From Helicobacter bilis (GTDB lineage Bacteria > Campylobacterota > Campylobacteria > Campylobacterales > Helicobacteraceae), in assembly GCF_001999985.1 (NCBI RefSeq), contig NZ_CP019645.1, positions 1,178,001-1,242,000 on the forward strand: 64,000 bases of DNA, given 5' to 3'. Positions 1 through 8,149 of this stretch are shown piece by piece. A program made the position numbers and the translations under genes. A model generated the notes under the pieces. That model searched no databases. It worked only from the letters and a program-made list of their open reading frames with translations, and was not told the DNA's origin. The first letter of the stretch is position 1. Each line of letters starts with the position of its first letter.

Positions 1-1761
1 CAGTGAATCTTTTGTGTTGTTTTCATGGAGTTTATGTGAAATAAATGCTTTCATATAAGGATTTAGCCACTCTCTGCCATCTTTTTGCACTCGATTACGC
101 ATAAGGGCATAGGTTGGTGTCTCTAGTGTCGGAATAGCACCCAAAGTGAGAAAGGCATGTCCGTTATAGCAATGTGGCTCTTCACACTTTACACCAACAC
201 AGGGAAGATTTAGGGCAGAAGTTATATCGCTAAAAATATTTTGAGATTTATTGCTTGAGTAACATTGTCTCATCACACCATTTCCCATATTAAAAGTATA
301 TACCCATTTCCCTGCATGGCAATATTCCCTGCGTTTTTGCAAAAATATTGAGAGTTTAAATCTAAAAAGTTCAGAATCAAAGCCTGACCAAATCTTTTCA
401 TGTTCTTCTTTTGTATATTTGGTTAAAATAGCCTTATTATTAGTTTCATCTCTTGCCACAGTGATATGCGGTAATGCTCCAAAAGTGTTAAGTGAAAAAT
501 CCTTGATTTCATCAATATAGTCTATCAACTCATCATGTGGTGTAATCTCCACACTAAAAGAGCAACCAACATCTTGCATAAGCTTTACATTATCAACAAA
601 AGTCATAAGCTTTTTTGTCCTTTTCAGCTCTAAATAATGGAAAGAAAACTTAAAGGCAAGTCGATAAAGCAAATCTTTTTGCAATGCAGCAAGTTTTTTA
701 TATCGACTTGTCAATGTGCCATTTGTTACAACCCATACATAATGTCCCTCGTTTAATATTGCCTGTATTATATCAATGATATGCGGATGCAAAAGAGTTT
801 CACCACCGCCACACATATTAAAGAGGCATGTCCCACCTAAACGCTCTTTGCTTAAGGCTTTTGCAATGTGTTCTGGACTATACTCAAATTTAGGCGGCTT
901 ATTAAACCAAAGATTTTGCTGTGTGATATAGCAATATTGACATTTAAGATTACAAGAAGTAATGGGAATATAAGCATCAAAAAATGTTTTTATAGAATCT
1001 GTTGTAAAGCTTTTTAATTCTATATCGTGTAAAACTTCTGGGAAGTTTGGCGTATGTGTAGTTTGCGTTTGAGTGTAAATGTCGTGTAAAAATTGTTGCG
1101 TTTGTTTGTCTAGTAAAGTGCATTCGTGTGTATATAGAATAAGGTGTCTAGCGAGATTTTCTTTTTCTATATCTTTCTTTTCTAAAGATTCTATACGCGT
1201 AAAACTTTTGTAAAAAGAAATGCTTGTGTCTATGTCTTTATAACTTTGATTCTTATTGATGAAGTAGATTTGATTGGAATCTAAATAATAGCTTTTATTT
1301 TCTCCATTGACCGCTATATCTCGTGTTAAGAAACCAGAAATGCCGAACTTCCCTAAAGATTCTAAAGCTGTTTTTGACCCCGAAAAACAATGAAGCCTAA
1401 GTGCTAAACATACTTCTTTGTGTCCTGTTATACGCTCTATTTCTTGCAAAAAGATTCTATAATCTTTTTCAATATTTTCTGTTTCTGTATTATATCTGCT
1501 ACTCTCATTCTTCCCATGAAAGCCAAATTTTAACCAATGCTTATTTTCTAAAAACTCTTTTACATATTTATTTGTAGTCTTTTGCAAACTAAAATTATTA
1601 TATTCAATAAAACAAAAAAGGCTTATGCAAGCATTATATTTCTTATGTAGTTCTTTTAGAAAAGAAAAATATGGAGATTGAAAAAGGCTTGTATAGCTAT
1701 TCATTGTTATATCTTTAAACATATCCATGCAGTCATCAACTGAAAAATGAATTATATACAT
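1..1761 (-). CDS. Polysaccharide-deacetylase-like / radical SAM fusion protein (3' end outside window)
   Basis: The reading frame is open from an ATG at 1761 to the window edge, so at least 587 residues are present and the C-terminus is missing. The first 200 or so residues begin MYIIHFSVDDC and contain FGFHG and RLHCFSG, which resembles a divergent NodB/polysaccharide-deacetylase fold; this half is inference. The second half is clearly radical SAM: ITSCNLKCQYCY gives the CxxxCxxC cluster motif (around 910-945), followed by NMCGGGET, a typical SAM-binding GGE strand. Further cysteines near the end (RQCYSS, VGVKCEEPHC) may bind an auxiliary cluster, as in SPASM-type proteins. The start overlaps the stop of the pyruvyl transferase upstream by 10 bases, so the two are probably translationally coupled and serve one surface-glycan pathway. 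The substrate is unknown. Confidence 0.75.
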   Translation of the reverse strand, partial: MYIIHFSVDDCMDMFKDITMNSYTSLFQSPYFSFLKELHKKYNACISLFCFIEYNNFSLQKTTNKYVKEFLENKHWLKFGFHGKNESSRYNTETENIEKDYRIFLQEIERITGHKEVCLALRLHCFSGSKTALESLGKFGISGFLTRDIAVNGENKSYYLDSNQIYFINKNQSYKDIDTSISFYKSFTRIESLEKKDIEKENLARHLILYTHECTLLDKQTQQFLHDIYTQTQTTHTPNFPEVLHDIELKSFTTDSIKTFFDAYIPITSCNLKCQYCYITQQNLWFNKPPKFEYSPEHIAKALSKERLGGTCLFNMCGGGETLLHPHIIDIIQAILNEGHYVWVVTNGTLTSRYKKLAALQKDLLYRLAFKFSFHYLELKRTKKLMTFVDNVKLMQDVGCSFSVEITPHDELIDYIDEIKDFSLNTFGALPHITVARDETNNKAILTKYTKEEHEKIWSGFDSELFRFKLSIFLQKRREYCHAGKWVYTFNMGNGVMRQCYSSNKSQNIFSDITSALNLPCVGVKCEEPHCYNGHAFLTLGAIPTLETPTYALMRNRVQKDGREWLNPYMKAFISHKLHENNTKDSL

Positions 1762-2924
1762 GAAATCTCTCCTTCTTTATAAAATTGATTGAATGTTGTG
1801 TAAAAAACATTTGCAAGATCTATAGTATCCTCACATGATTCTATATTTAAAAATTGCATAATTTTTGATTGTATTGCATGTATATTATCGCTTGGATTTA
1901 CCTTATAAATCCATGTTAGCTCTTGTAGCCACTCATATCCATACGAAATTTTATGATCAAGTGAAGGGAACACAATGCAAGGGGTCTTTGTAATGTATGA
2001 GAAAAGCATACCATGAAATCTATCTGTAATGCAAAGCCTACATGAAGCAAAGTTATTTAACATCTGCTGCACTACAAAATGCCTTATATGCTGTGTAATA
2101 TTGTTATTCTCAATACATGTATCAATTTCATTGTAAGTAAGATTGCTATTATTGCAATATGCCTTTATGTTATTTATCATTTCATTATCTAACACTTTTT
2201 CCTTATCATTGCGAAAAACAAGCATAATATCCTTGCTTCTTTGTGTTTGTGTAAATAAAGAAGAGTGCCCAGTAAGACAACAAGCAACATCTGGAATAAG
2301 CACGATATTATTGTGCGTGAAATGCTTTTTAGCTATCTCATAACTTTTAGAATCTCTTGTCATAATGCTTAGACTTTTATGTGCGTTGTAATATGCTTTA
2401 GAGTTTAGAATCTCTTGTTTGCCATCACAATCATCAGTAAAACTAACAGAAACAGGAAATATAATAATGCGATTATACGGAAACTCACTCAAAAGCTTTC
2501 TTCTAGCTTCCTCTATATCCATCCATAAATTTCCCATATTCCCGCCACCTTGCAGGAAAATTATATCCTGTGGGGCAATAAATCTTGCTATCAAATCACC
2601 ACATAAAACAAGATCATTTAAACTATATTCAATAATCGCCATGTTTGGAAAATAGGTTTCTAAAAATACTCTTGTCCCAAGTGTAATTGCTTGATCGCCT
2701 ATATTGCCATATTCTGGAGTTTGCAATAAAAATACCTTTGGCTTATCTTTATATAGCATCATATCTGCGAGAATAGCATTTGCTCTTTTTTGCGTTTCAC
2801 TTGCTATAGAATCTAGATTGCTTAGATTGCCCAAATGACATAATACATTTCTCATTGCATGGCGGGTTTTCTTGCCCGGTATCCACCATGCCAATTGTCT
2901 CACATCGCTATAATATTGCTCCAT
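1752..2924 (-). CDS. Polysaccharide pyruvyl transferase family protein
   Basis: A 390-residue protein. The segment TPEYGNIGDQAITLG near residue 70 and the later LCITDRFHGMLFSYI are the hallmark regions of the polysaccharide pyruvyl transferase family, which adds pyruvate ketals from phosphoenolpyruvate to sugars of capsules, exopolysaccharides or lipopolysaccharides, or has a related transferase role. No signal peptide or membrane segment is visible, fitting a cytoplasmic enzyme. The ATG at 2924 has AAGGTG about 10 bases upstream. It overlaps the following deacetylase/radical SAM gene by 10 bases, suggesting an operon. An A13 run (T13 on the coding strand) lies 49-61 bases upstream of the start and may affect expression. 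The exact acceptor sugar cannot be told. Confidence 0.85.
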   Translation of the reverse strand: MEQYYSDVRQLAWWIPGKKTRHAMRNVLCHLGNLSNLDSIASETQKRANAILADMMLYKDKPKVFLLQTPEYGNIGDQAITLGTRVFLETYFPNMAIIEYSLNDLVLCGDLIARFIAPQDIIFLQGGGNMGNLWMDIEEARRKLLSEFPYNRIIIFPVSVSFTDDCDGKQEILNSKAYYNAHKSLSIMTRDSKSYEIAKKHFTHNNIVLIPDVACCLTGHSSLFTQTQRSKDIMLVFRNDKEKVLDNEMINNIKAYCNNSNLTYNEIDTCIENNNITQHIRHFVVQQMLNNFASCRLCITDRFHGMLFSYITKTPCIVFPSLDHKISYGYEWLQELTWIYKVNPSDNIHAIQSKIMQFLNIESCEDTIDLANVFYTTFNQFYKEGEISCI

Positions 2925-2972
2925 AGTGTCCGCACCTTATATGTATGTTATATTGCAATGCGGCGACTCTAC

Positions 2973-2985
2973 AAAAAAAAAAAAA
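2973..2985. repeat. A13 homopolymer upstream of the pyruvyl transferase gene
   Basis: Thirteen consecutive A residues (T13 on the coding strand) end 49 bases upstream of the pyruvyl transferase start. Tracts of this length slip during replication in Helicobacter, and in promoter regions they can change spacing and expression. Whether it lies within the promoter is inferred from position only. Confidence 0.85.
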
Positions 2986-3025
2986 CAAATAGTCAATAAA
3001 AAGGAAACAAAAAAATTAACTAGAT

Positions 3026-4372
3026 TTATATGCAGTTATCATGTATTTTGATGGATACAAACCTATAGAATCTAAGCAAGATTCTATAAACAATATAAAA
3101 AATAGAATATAGCCATAGATAAGGGCAGATGAAGCATTCTAATAGACTAGCATTTTCGCCACTAAATATGTAAAATAAGATGAATGAAAAAAGGGCTAAG
3201 ATTCCAATCTCTTTATTGCTTATGTAAAGTAGCACAAGTAGCACAAAGCTAATTAGGGCTTGATTAAGCAGTGTTGCGTGATATATGTCAAATGCTTGTG
3301 TGCTGAATATGTTTATATTAAGTGGATTAAATGCGTGTGTGTCAAAGTCTTGCAAATGAGATGATTGAATAGCCAATTCTTGCAAGTAAAAATCTATCAT
3401 GCCAAGAGAGCCACCATATAAAATAGCACCATATATAAAAAGTATAAGGGCGGTGCAGATATTAAATCCTATATTAAAAGATTCTATGCAGTGCTTGTTT
3501 TGATGTGGTGTAGAATCTTGATTGATATCGTTGTAAGTGTGGAGCGTTAATTGAGTGCTATTGTTGGAATCTTTAGTCGTTTTGTTTTGAATGTTTAAGG
3601 CTGGATTATTATTTTTATCAACTAAAGTTTTAGATGTTTCGCTTCGCTCAACATGACAAATATTAGATTCTAAATTCTTTCTATTTTGAGTGATAAACTC
3701 CGCATTTCGCTCATAATGATTAGATTCTATATTCTCCACCAAATTTGGGTGGGCTACGGGGTTTAGGGCGTAATTTACAGAATCTAGACTTTTATCCAAA
3801 TGGGCAGGTGCAGAGTGCAATGGTGCAAAATTTATAGAATCTAGATTCTGTTTATTATCATTTTTGCAAGTGTGGGCAAGAGCTTCGCTCGTGCGAGCCT
3901 TTGAAAAAGGTGAAAAATCTTTTTTAGATTCCGTGTTTTTGGATTTTTCGCTTTTCCTCAAAATGACAGGTTTAGATTCTATGTTTCTAGATACTTCGGC
4001 TAACGCTTCAGTATGACAATTTATAGAATCTATATTCTCAACCACTTGGGTGGGTGCAGGGTGTCTTGTGCAATTTTGACTAGATTCTAGATTCTGGTTT
4101 TTATTATTTCGCACCCTAAAATCTACAAGTCTCAAACACGCCGCACAAATGAGCGTCATAGCAAAAAAGCTTGGTGAATCAAAATATGAATATACATGCT
4201 TTACAATGCTAACATTCTCTATTATAGGTAAAAAGCATATAAGGCTCAAAAAGCTAAATACAATAAGGACTTTACAACTAAAAGAAGTCTTAGAATCTTT
4301 TAGACTCAATCTACACGCACCATTTGAGAGTAGCAATAAGACCCCAAGCACACAAATACTTGTAACTATCAT
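3026..4372 (-). CDS. kdhB: KdhB-like membrane subunit of Kdo hydrolase, with large repetitive insertion
   Basis: A 448-residue integral membrane protein. Hydrophobic segments lie at about residues 1-17, 32-50, 68-84 and, after a long gap, at 302-325, 352-420. It overlaps kdhA upstream by four bases (ATGA), and a sialidase-like protein followed by a small membrane protein matches the two-protein Kdo hydrolase of H. pylori (HP0580/HP0579) and Francisella (KdhA/KdhB), which removes the outer Kdo sugar from lipid A-core in the inner membrane. Assignment to KdhB rests mainly on this pairing. Residues about 92-298 are a hydrophilic, Ser/Asn/Asp-rich insertion between membrane segments. It contains several copies of motifs of the type NLES/LDSIN and one HVERSETSK, and is encoded by the dispersed repeat seen throughout the window. 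Without it the protein would be about 240 residues. Whether it still works is unknown. Confidence 0.7.
   Translation of the reverse strand: MIVTSICVLGVLLLLSNGACRLSLKDSKTSFSCKVLIVFSFLSLICFLPIIENVSIVKHVYSYFDSPSFFAMTLICAACLRLVDFRVRNNKNQNLESSQNCTRHPAPTQVVENIDSINCHTEALAEVSRNIESKPVILRKSEKSKNTESKKDFSPFSKARTSEALAHTCKNDNKQNLDSINFAPLHSAPAHLDKSLDSVNYALNPVAHPNLVENIESNHYERNAEFITQNRKNLESNICHVERSETSKTLVDKNNNPALNIQNKTTKDSNNSTQLTLHTYNDINQDSTPHQNKHCIESFNIGFNICTALILFIYGAILYGGSLGMIDFYLQELAIQSSHLQDFDTHAFNPLNINIFSTQAFDIYHATLLNQALISFVLLVLLYISNKEIGILALFSFILFYIFSGENASLLECFICPYLWLYSIFYIVYRILLRFYRFVSIKIHDNCI
3479..4099 (-). repeat. In-frame repetitive insertion inside kdhB
   Basis: About 620 bases composed of repeated AGATTCT/AGAATCT units and REP-like pieces, with the clearest element at 3631-3660 and variants at about 3950-3972 and 3988-4020. 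All are kept in frame and interrupt a membrane protein in the loop between hydrophobic segments. Related pieces recur at 17934-17960, 28553-28580, 39662-39690 and 62900-62929. Confidence 0.75.
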
Positions 4373-5607
4373 TTGCCCCCCTTTATCTGCTGCATAGAAT
4401 CTTTTCTCATAGATTCTATCTTTTCTAGTATTGCGTTAATATTTAGTGCGGTATGCTTGATTGTCTTTCGATTATAAGTATAGGTAATATGCAAGAGATT
4501 ATTATCGAGTATTGCCGCAGGATAGCTAACTTCGCCGCCCTTTTTAGCTGTGTCAATCGTATCGATATAGACAAATTGCCCCTTGATTTTATCCTGTAAA
4601 TAATAAAGGCTAAGGCTTTGTCTATCACCCTTTTTTGTATCGTTCTGCCATATAGGATTATGTTTGCCATCATTTGTGATAAGCACGACTTCATCGCCAA
4701 GCTTTACAAGCAGTATCGAGCTATCATAGTTTTTCATATTGCTTGTTTCTATGTTATGCCAAGTTTTTGCGTAATTCTCACAAGTTTGATAGTAAGTGTT
4801 TGTATTGTAGCGGTTATTTGTGCGATAAAATGCGGCACACTCTTTCTCATTTAGGGCGATAATGCTAGGTTGTAGTTGTGCTTTTAGATGATTTATAGCC
4901 TTTGTGGTTAGCATATTGCCATTTTCATCAAAGATTGCAATAAGTGGGAATTTATGCCACATTTCATGTGAGAAAGCAAGGATAAAACCACCATTTTCAA
5001 GCGGCAAGGCTGGTGTGCGGACAAGATGAGAGTAGTTGCCAAATGGATTTAGGTGAAGTTCTCGCACATAATGTATTTGTGCTAAATCATCGCTAAAATA
5101 AAACTGATAGATTCTGGAAGTAGCCCATCCGCCAAGACTAACCCCAACAACAAACAAATGCACTCTGTCTCTAGAATCTTTAAATACAATGGGATTGCCT
5201 AGCTTTTTTACATATCTCCCACTAAGGCTTGTAAGCATTTCTGGTGTAAGCAAAGCCAAAGGCTCACTCCATTTAGAATCTAATGTCTTTGTGTCTAAAA
5301 AGCTTTGATAGATTTTCACATCAAATGCCCCCTCTCTAGTCCCCGCATAAAAAAGCGTCATAAGCTTAGAATCTTTTGAGACTATCGCACTTGCATGTGC
5401 GCTTAACTCTTTGTTTGGCAATAGCGATTGTGTAGCAATAAAGGACAGGTTTTTATCCGGTGTATTATGTGTAGCTTGTGTGATCTTAGTTTGTGTGATA
5501 AAGAAAGGGGAATATATCTCATGCTTGATATTATTATGCTTTATAAAAGAGCATAGCATAATAATAGCAGCACAACAAAAAGCATAAAAGTTTAGAATCT
5601 TTAGCAC
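4369..5607 (-). CDS. kdhA: KdhA-like Kdo hydrolase subunit (sialidase-like fold)
   Basis: A 412-residue protein starting at a GTG (5607) with AAAGGA upstream. Residues 1-20 form a hydrophobic signal anchor. The rest looks like a sialidase/BNR-type beta propeller: ASAIVSKDSKLMTLFYAGTR, GRYVKKLGNPIVF and a later SLSLYYLQDKI region have the alternating strand pattern of that fold. The H. pylori and Francisella homologues form, with a membrane partner, a hydrolase that trims the outer Kdo residue of lipopolysaccharide at the periplasmic face of the inner membrane. The downstream kdhB-like gene overlaps by ATGA. I recognise the family from its layout and motifs and could not check it by search. 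Codon use is like its neighbours. Confidence 0.72.
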   Translation of the reverse strand: MLKILNFYAFCCAAIIMLCSFIKHNNIKHEIYSPFFITQTKITQATHNTPDKNLSFIATQSLLPNKELSAHASAIVSKDSKLMTLFYAGTREGAFDVKIYQSFLDTKTLDSKWSEPLALLTPEMLTSLSGRYVKKLGNPIVFKDSRDRVHLFVVGVSLGGWATSRIYQFYFSDDLAQIHYVRELHLNPFGNYSHLVRTPALPLENGGFILAFSHEMWHKFPLIAIFDENGNMLTTKAINHLKAQLQPSIIALNEKECAAFYRTNNRYNTNTYYQTCENYAKTWHNIETSNMKNYDSSILLVKLGDEVVLITNDGKHNPIWQNDTKKGDRQSLSLYYLQDKIKGQFVYIDTIDTAKKGGEVSYPAAILDNNLLHITYTYNRKTIKHTALNINAILEKIESMRKDSMQQIKGGK

Positions 5608-5830
5608 TTAAATCCTTTTATTTATTTCGTTTGGTATTTTAGCATTTTTGGGTGTTTATTTGAGTGTTTTAATATGCAACACACTAAGAAGTAGCAAGAT
5701 TTTGTAAAAGGATAGAATCTATGAAGAGTTTTATTGCTTTTGTTTGTATTTTTTTCAGTGAGAGATTTTAAGCCTCTCTTGCAAATTTTTTTATCGAATA
5801 TGGAAATAAACAATCATTAACAATAAGAAT

Positions 5831-5989
5831 ATGATAGATACAATAAAAATACTGCAACAATCTAAAGAAAATAAATTACACAAAGATTATAAAGAAATGC
5901 AACAAGCTATAAAACGGCCAATCGCATTGAAAATTATTAGGATTTTATTGCACGACATGCATGCAAATCGAGGAAAAGTTGTAGCATAA
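5831..5989 (+). CDS. Small hypothetical ORF (52 residues), possible gene remnant
   Basis: An ATG-to-TAA frame in the 670-base gap between kdhA and aspA. It encodes a charged peptide beginning MIDTIKILQQSK and ending HANRGKVVA. No good ribosome-binding site is visible and I recognise no family. It may be a relic. The rest of the gap holds only AT-rich sequence and the aspA promoter. Confidence 0.2.
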   Translation: MIDTIKILQQSKENKLHKDYKEMQQAIKRPIALKIIRILLHDMHANRGKVVA

Positions 5990-6226
5990 AAATAGCTAAA
6001 TTACATTTTTTGTAGAGATACCATAAATTCATATTTTTATGCATTTTGCCAACACATTCAAAAAGCAATACTGAAATTTAGGTTGCATGGCAACTAAAAT
6101 TTTGCTTTGTTAAAAATTATTTCAAATGAGATTCTAAAACAGAGAATCTATTACATAAAACACAGATTATTACGCCTTAATGGCTTAAATATTGCTAAAA
6201 GCATAGATACTTGTTACTTTTTTTGC

Positions 6227-6232
6227 TATAAT
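6227..6232 (+). promoter_or_regulatory. Predicted -10 element of aspA promoter
   Basis: TATAAT preceded by TGC (extended -10, TTTTGCTATAAT), 50 bases before the aspA start, with T-rich sequence upstream in place of a clear -35, as is usual for sigma-80 promoters of epsilonproteobacteria. Confidence 0.6.
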
Positions 6233-6281
6233 CCGCTGAAGCAGTAGCAATTATTGCGAAATTCATTTTTTGGAGTTTATT

Positions 6282-7721
6282 ATGGGAAAACGCGTAGAAC
6301 ACGATTTTATAGGCGAACTAGAAATTGCTGATGATGTGTATTATGGAGTGCAAACTTTTAGGGCTTTGCAAAACTTCAATATTACAGGTGATAAACTCAG
6401 TGGCTATCCAAGCTTTATTAAGGCTTTCGCACAGGTAAAAAAGGCGGCAGCTCTAGCAAATAATGAGTTAAAACTACTTGATGATACAAAAAAAGATGCT
6501 ATTTGTAAGGCTTGTGATAGGCTTATCGCTGGGGAATTACGCGATCAATTTGTCGTAGATATGATTCAAGGCGGGGCTGGAACTAGCACAAATATGAATA
6601 CCAATGAAGTGGTAGCAAACCTTGCTTTAGAGATTATGGGGCATAAAAAGGGTGATTATCAGCACTGCCACCCAAACGACCACGTGAATCTCTCTCAATC
6701 TACAAACGACTCTTATCCCACAGCTATCCACGTAGCCCTTTATGATGAGCTTTCAGCCCTTGCTAAAGATATGGAAGTGCTTAAAAAATCCTTTGAAAAT
6801 AAGTCAAAAGAGTTTAAAAATGTGCTAAAGATGGGACGCACACAGCTCCAAGACGCTGTGCCTATGACTTTAGGGCAGGAGTTTCATACATTTGCGGTGA
6901 TGATGGGTGAAGACATTGCTAGAGTGCTAGAGGCAAGAAGCCTTGTAACAGAAATCAATATGGGTGGCACAGCCATTGGCACAGGGATAAACTCTCACCC
7001 AGACTATCCAAAAATCGTGCAAAAATATCTTTGCGAAGTTACAGGACACCCTTTCAAAACCGCTGATGATTTGATTGAAGCGACACAAGATACGGGTGCT
7101 TATGTGCAAGTAAGCGGCGTGCTAAAAAGAGTAGCGGTAAAACTCTCTAAGGTATGCAATGACTTGCGACTTTTAAGCTCTGGACCGCGTGCTGGGCTAA
7201 ATGAAATCAATCTCCCTAAAATGCAGCCCGGAAGCTCTATTATGCCCGGAAAAGTAAATCCGGTAATTCCAGAAGTGGTGAATCAAGTGTGCTATGCAGT
7301 TATCGGTAATGATGTAACTGTAAGCTTTGCAAGTGAAGGCGGACAATTACAACTCAATGTATTTGAGCCAGTGATTGCTTATGGACTCTTTAACTCTATC
7401 TCTATGATGAGAAACGCAATGCTTACCCTTGCAAGTAAATGTGTAGATGGAATCACAGCAAATGAAAAAGTATGTAGTGATTTTGTGTATAACAGCATAG
7501 GTATCGTTACCGCACTGAATCCATATATCGGTTATGAAAACTCTGCGTCTATCGCTAAGGAATCTTTGCAAACAGGCAAGCCGGTGAAAGAAATCGCATT
7601 AGAAAGAAAACTTTTAAGTAAAGAGCAGTTAGATGAGATTTTCCAACCACAAAATATGCTTAATCCTCATATGAGTGCAGAAGATAAAGCGAAGTTTCAA
7701 AAAAATTCGCCATTTGCGTAA
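6282..7721 (+). CDS. aspA: Aspartate ammonia-lyase
   Basis: About 479 residues. The enzyme splits L-aspartate to fumarate and ammonia in the cytoplasm, feeding fumarate respiration. Family signatures are visible: GGAGTSTNMNTNEV near residue 100, the GSSIMPGKVNPVIPE fumarate-lyase signature near residue 325, and NLSQSTNDSYPT. The Thr/Ser-Thr pattern and length fit aspartase better than class II fumarase. The frame could begin at a TTG (6270), but GGAG at 6272-6275 stands six bases before the ATG at 6282, so that ATG is preferred. The downstream dcuA supplies the dicarboxylate exchanger, as in Campylobacter. Confidence 0.93.
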   Translation: MGKRVEHDFIGELEIADDVYYGVQTFRALQNFNITGDKLSGYPSFIKAFAQVKKAAALANNELKLLDDTKKDAICKACDRLIAGELRDQFVVDMIQGGAGTSTNMNTNEVVANLALEIMGHKKGDYQHCHPNDHVNLSQSTNDSYPTAIHVALYDELSALAKDMEVLKKSFENKSKEFKNVLKMGRTQLQDAVPMTLGQEFHTFAVMMGEDIARVLEARSLVTEINMGGTAIGTGINSHPDYPKIVQKYLCEVTGHPFKTADDLIEATQDTGAYVQVSGVLKRVAVKLSKVCNDLRLLSSGPRAGLNEINLPKMQPGSSIMPGKVNPVIPEVVNQVCYAVIGNDVTVSFASEGGQLQLNVFEPVIAYGLFNSISMMRNAMLTLASKCVDGITANEKVCSDFVYNSIGIVTALNPYIGYENSASIAKESLQTGKPVKEIALERKLLSKEQLDEIFQPQNMLNPHMSAEDKAKFQKNSPFA

Positions 7722-7825
7722 GTAGCTTGGGTTAGGTTTAGTGTTTATAGAATCTGGATTCTATTATGAGTGGGTGCAGGGTTTAGGGTGCAAAAATAAA
7801 ACTTGGTTTTTTATTTTATTTTTTC

Positions 7826-7872
7826 TTTAAGGGGGAGGGGTTTGAATTGCGAAATCACCCCTCCCCCTTAAA
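7826..7872. terminator. Strong 16-bp inverted repeat between aspA and dcuA
   Basis: A perfect stem of 16 base pairs (TTTAAGGGGGAGGGGT with ACCCCTCCCCCTTAAA) and a 15-base loop, about 105 bases after the aspA stop. It is very GC-rich against the AT-rich surroundings. No run of T follows on either strand, so it is a poor standard intrinsic terminator and may act as an mRNA-stabilising or attenuating hairpin. The remaining part of this 428-base gap shows no gene. Confidence 0.6.
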
Positions 7873-8149
7873 AATCCCCCACCCGATAACGCTTTATAGG
7901 TTTGCGTTTCACGCGATTTTATTTTAACACGCTTAAGGGCGTACCTTAAGCGTAAATTACTTACAAGGCATTTGGAATTTGCACATAGATACCAAACAAG
8001 AAACATTGCGGAAGTATTTTTGAGTTAGAATCGGGGCTTTACGAGCCGAGTGCAAGGAGTTTATTAAACATAAATGACGAAGCACGAGGCGAAGTAATCG
8101 CCGATTCTAGCCAAAAAGACAACGCAGAAATACAAAACAAAGGATTACA

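Noticed and set aside
5622-5813. 63-codon open frame on the minus strand after kdhA start region
   Set aside because: Lysine/asparagine-rich translation without domain, no ribosome-binding site, upstream of kdhA in AT-rich DNA. Probably chance.
6270-6281. TTG start for aspA giving four extra residues
   Set aside because: GGAG overlaps those codons and is ideally placed for the ATG at 6282.
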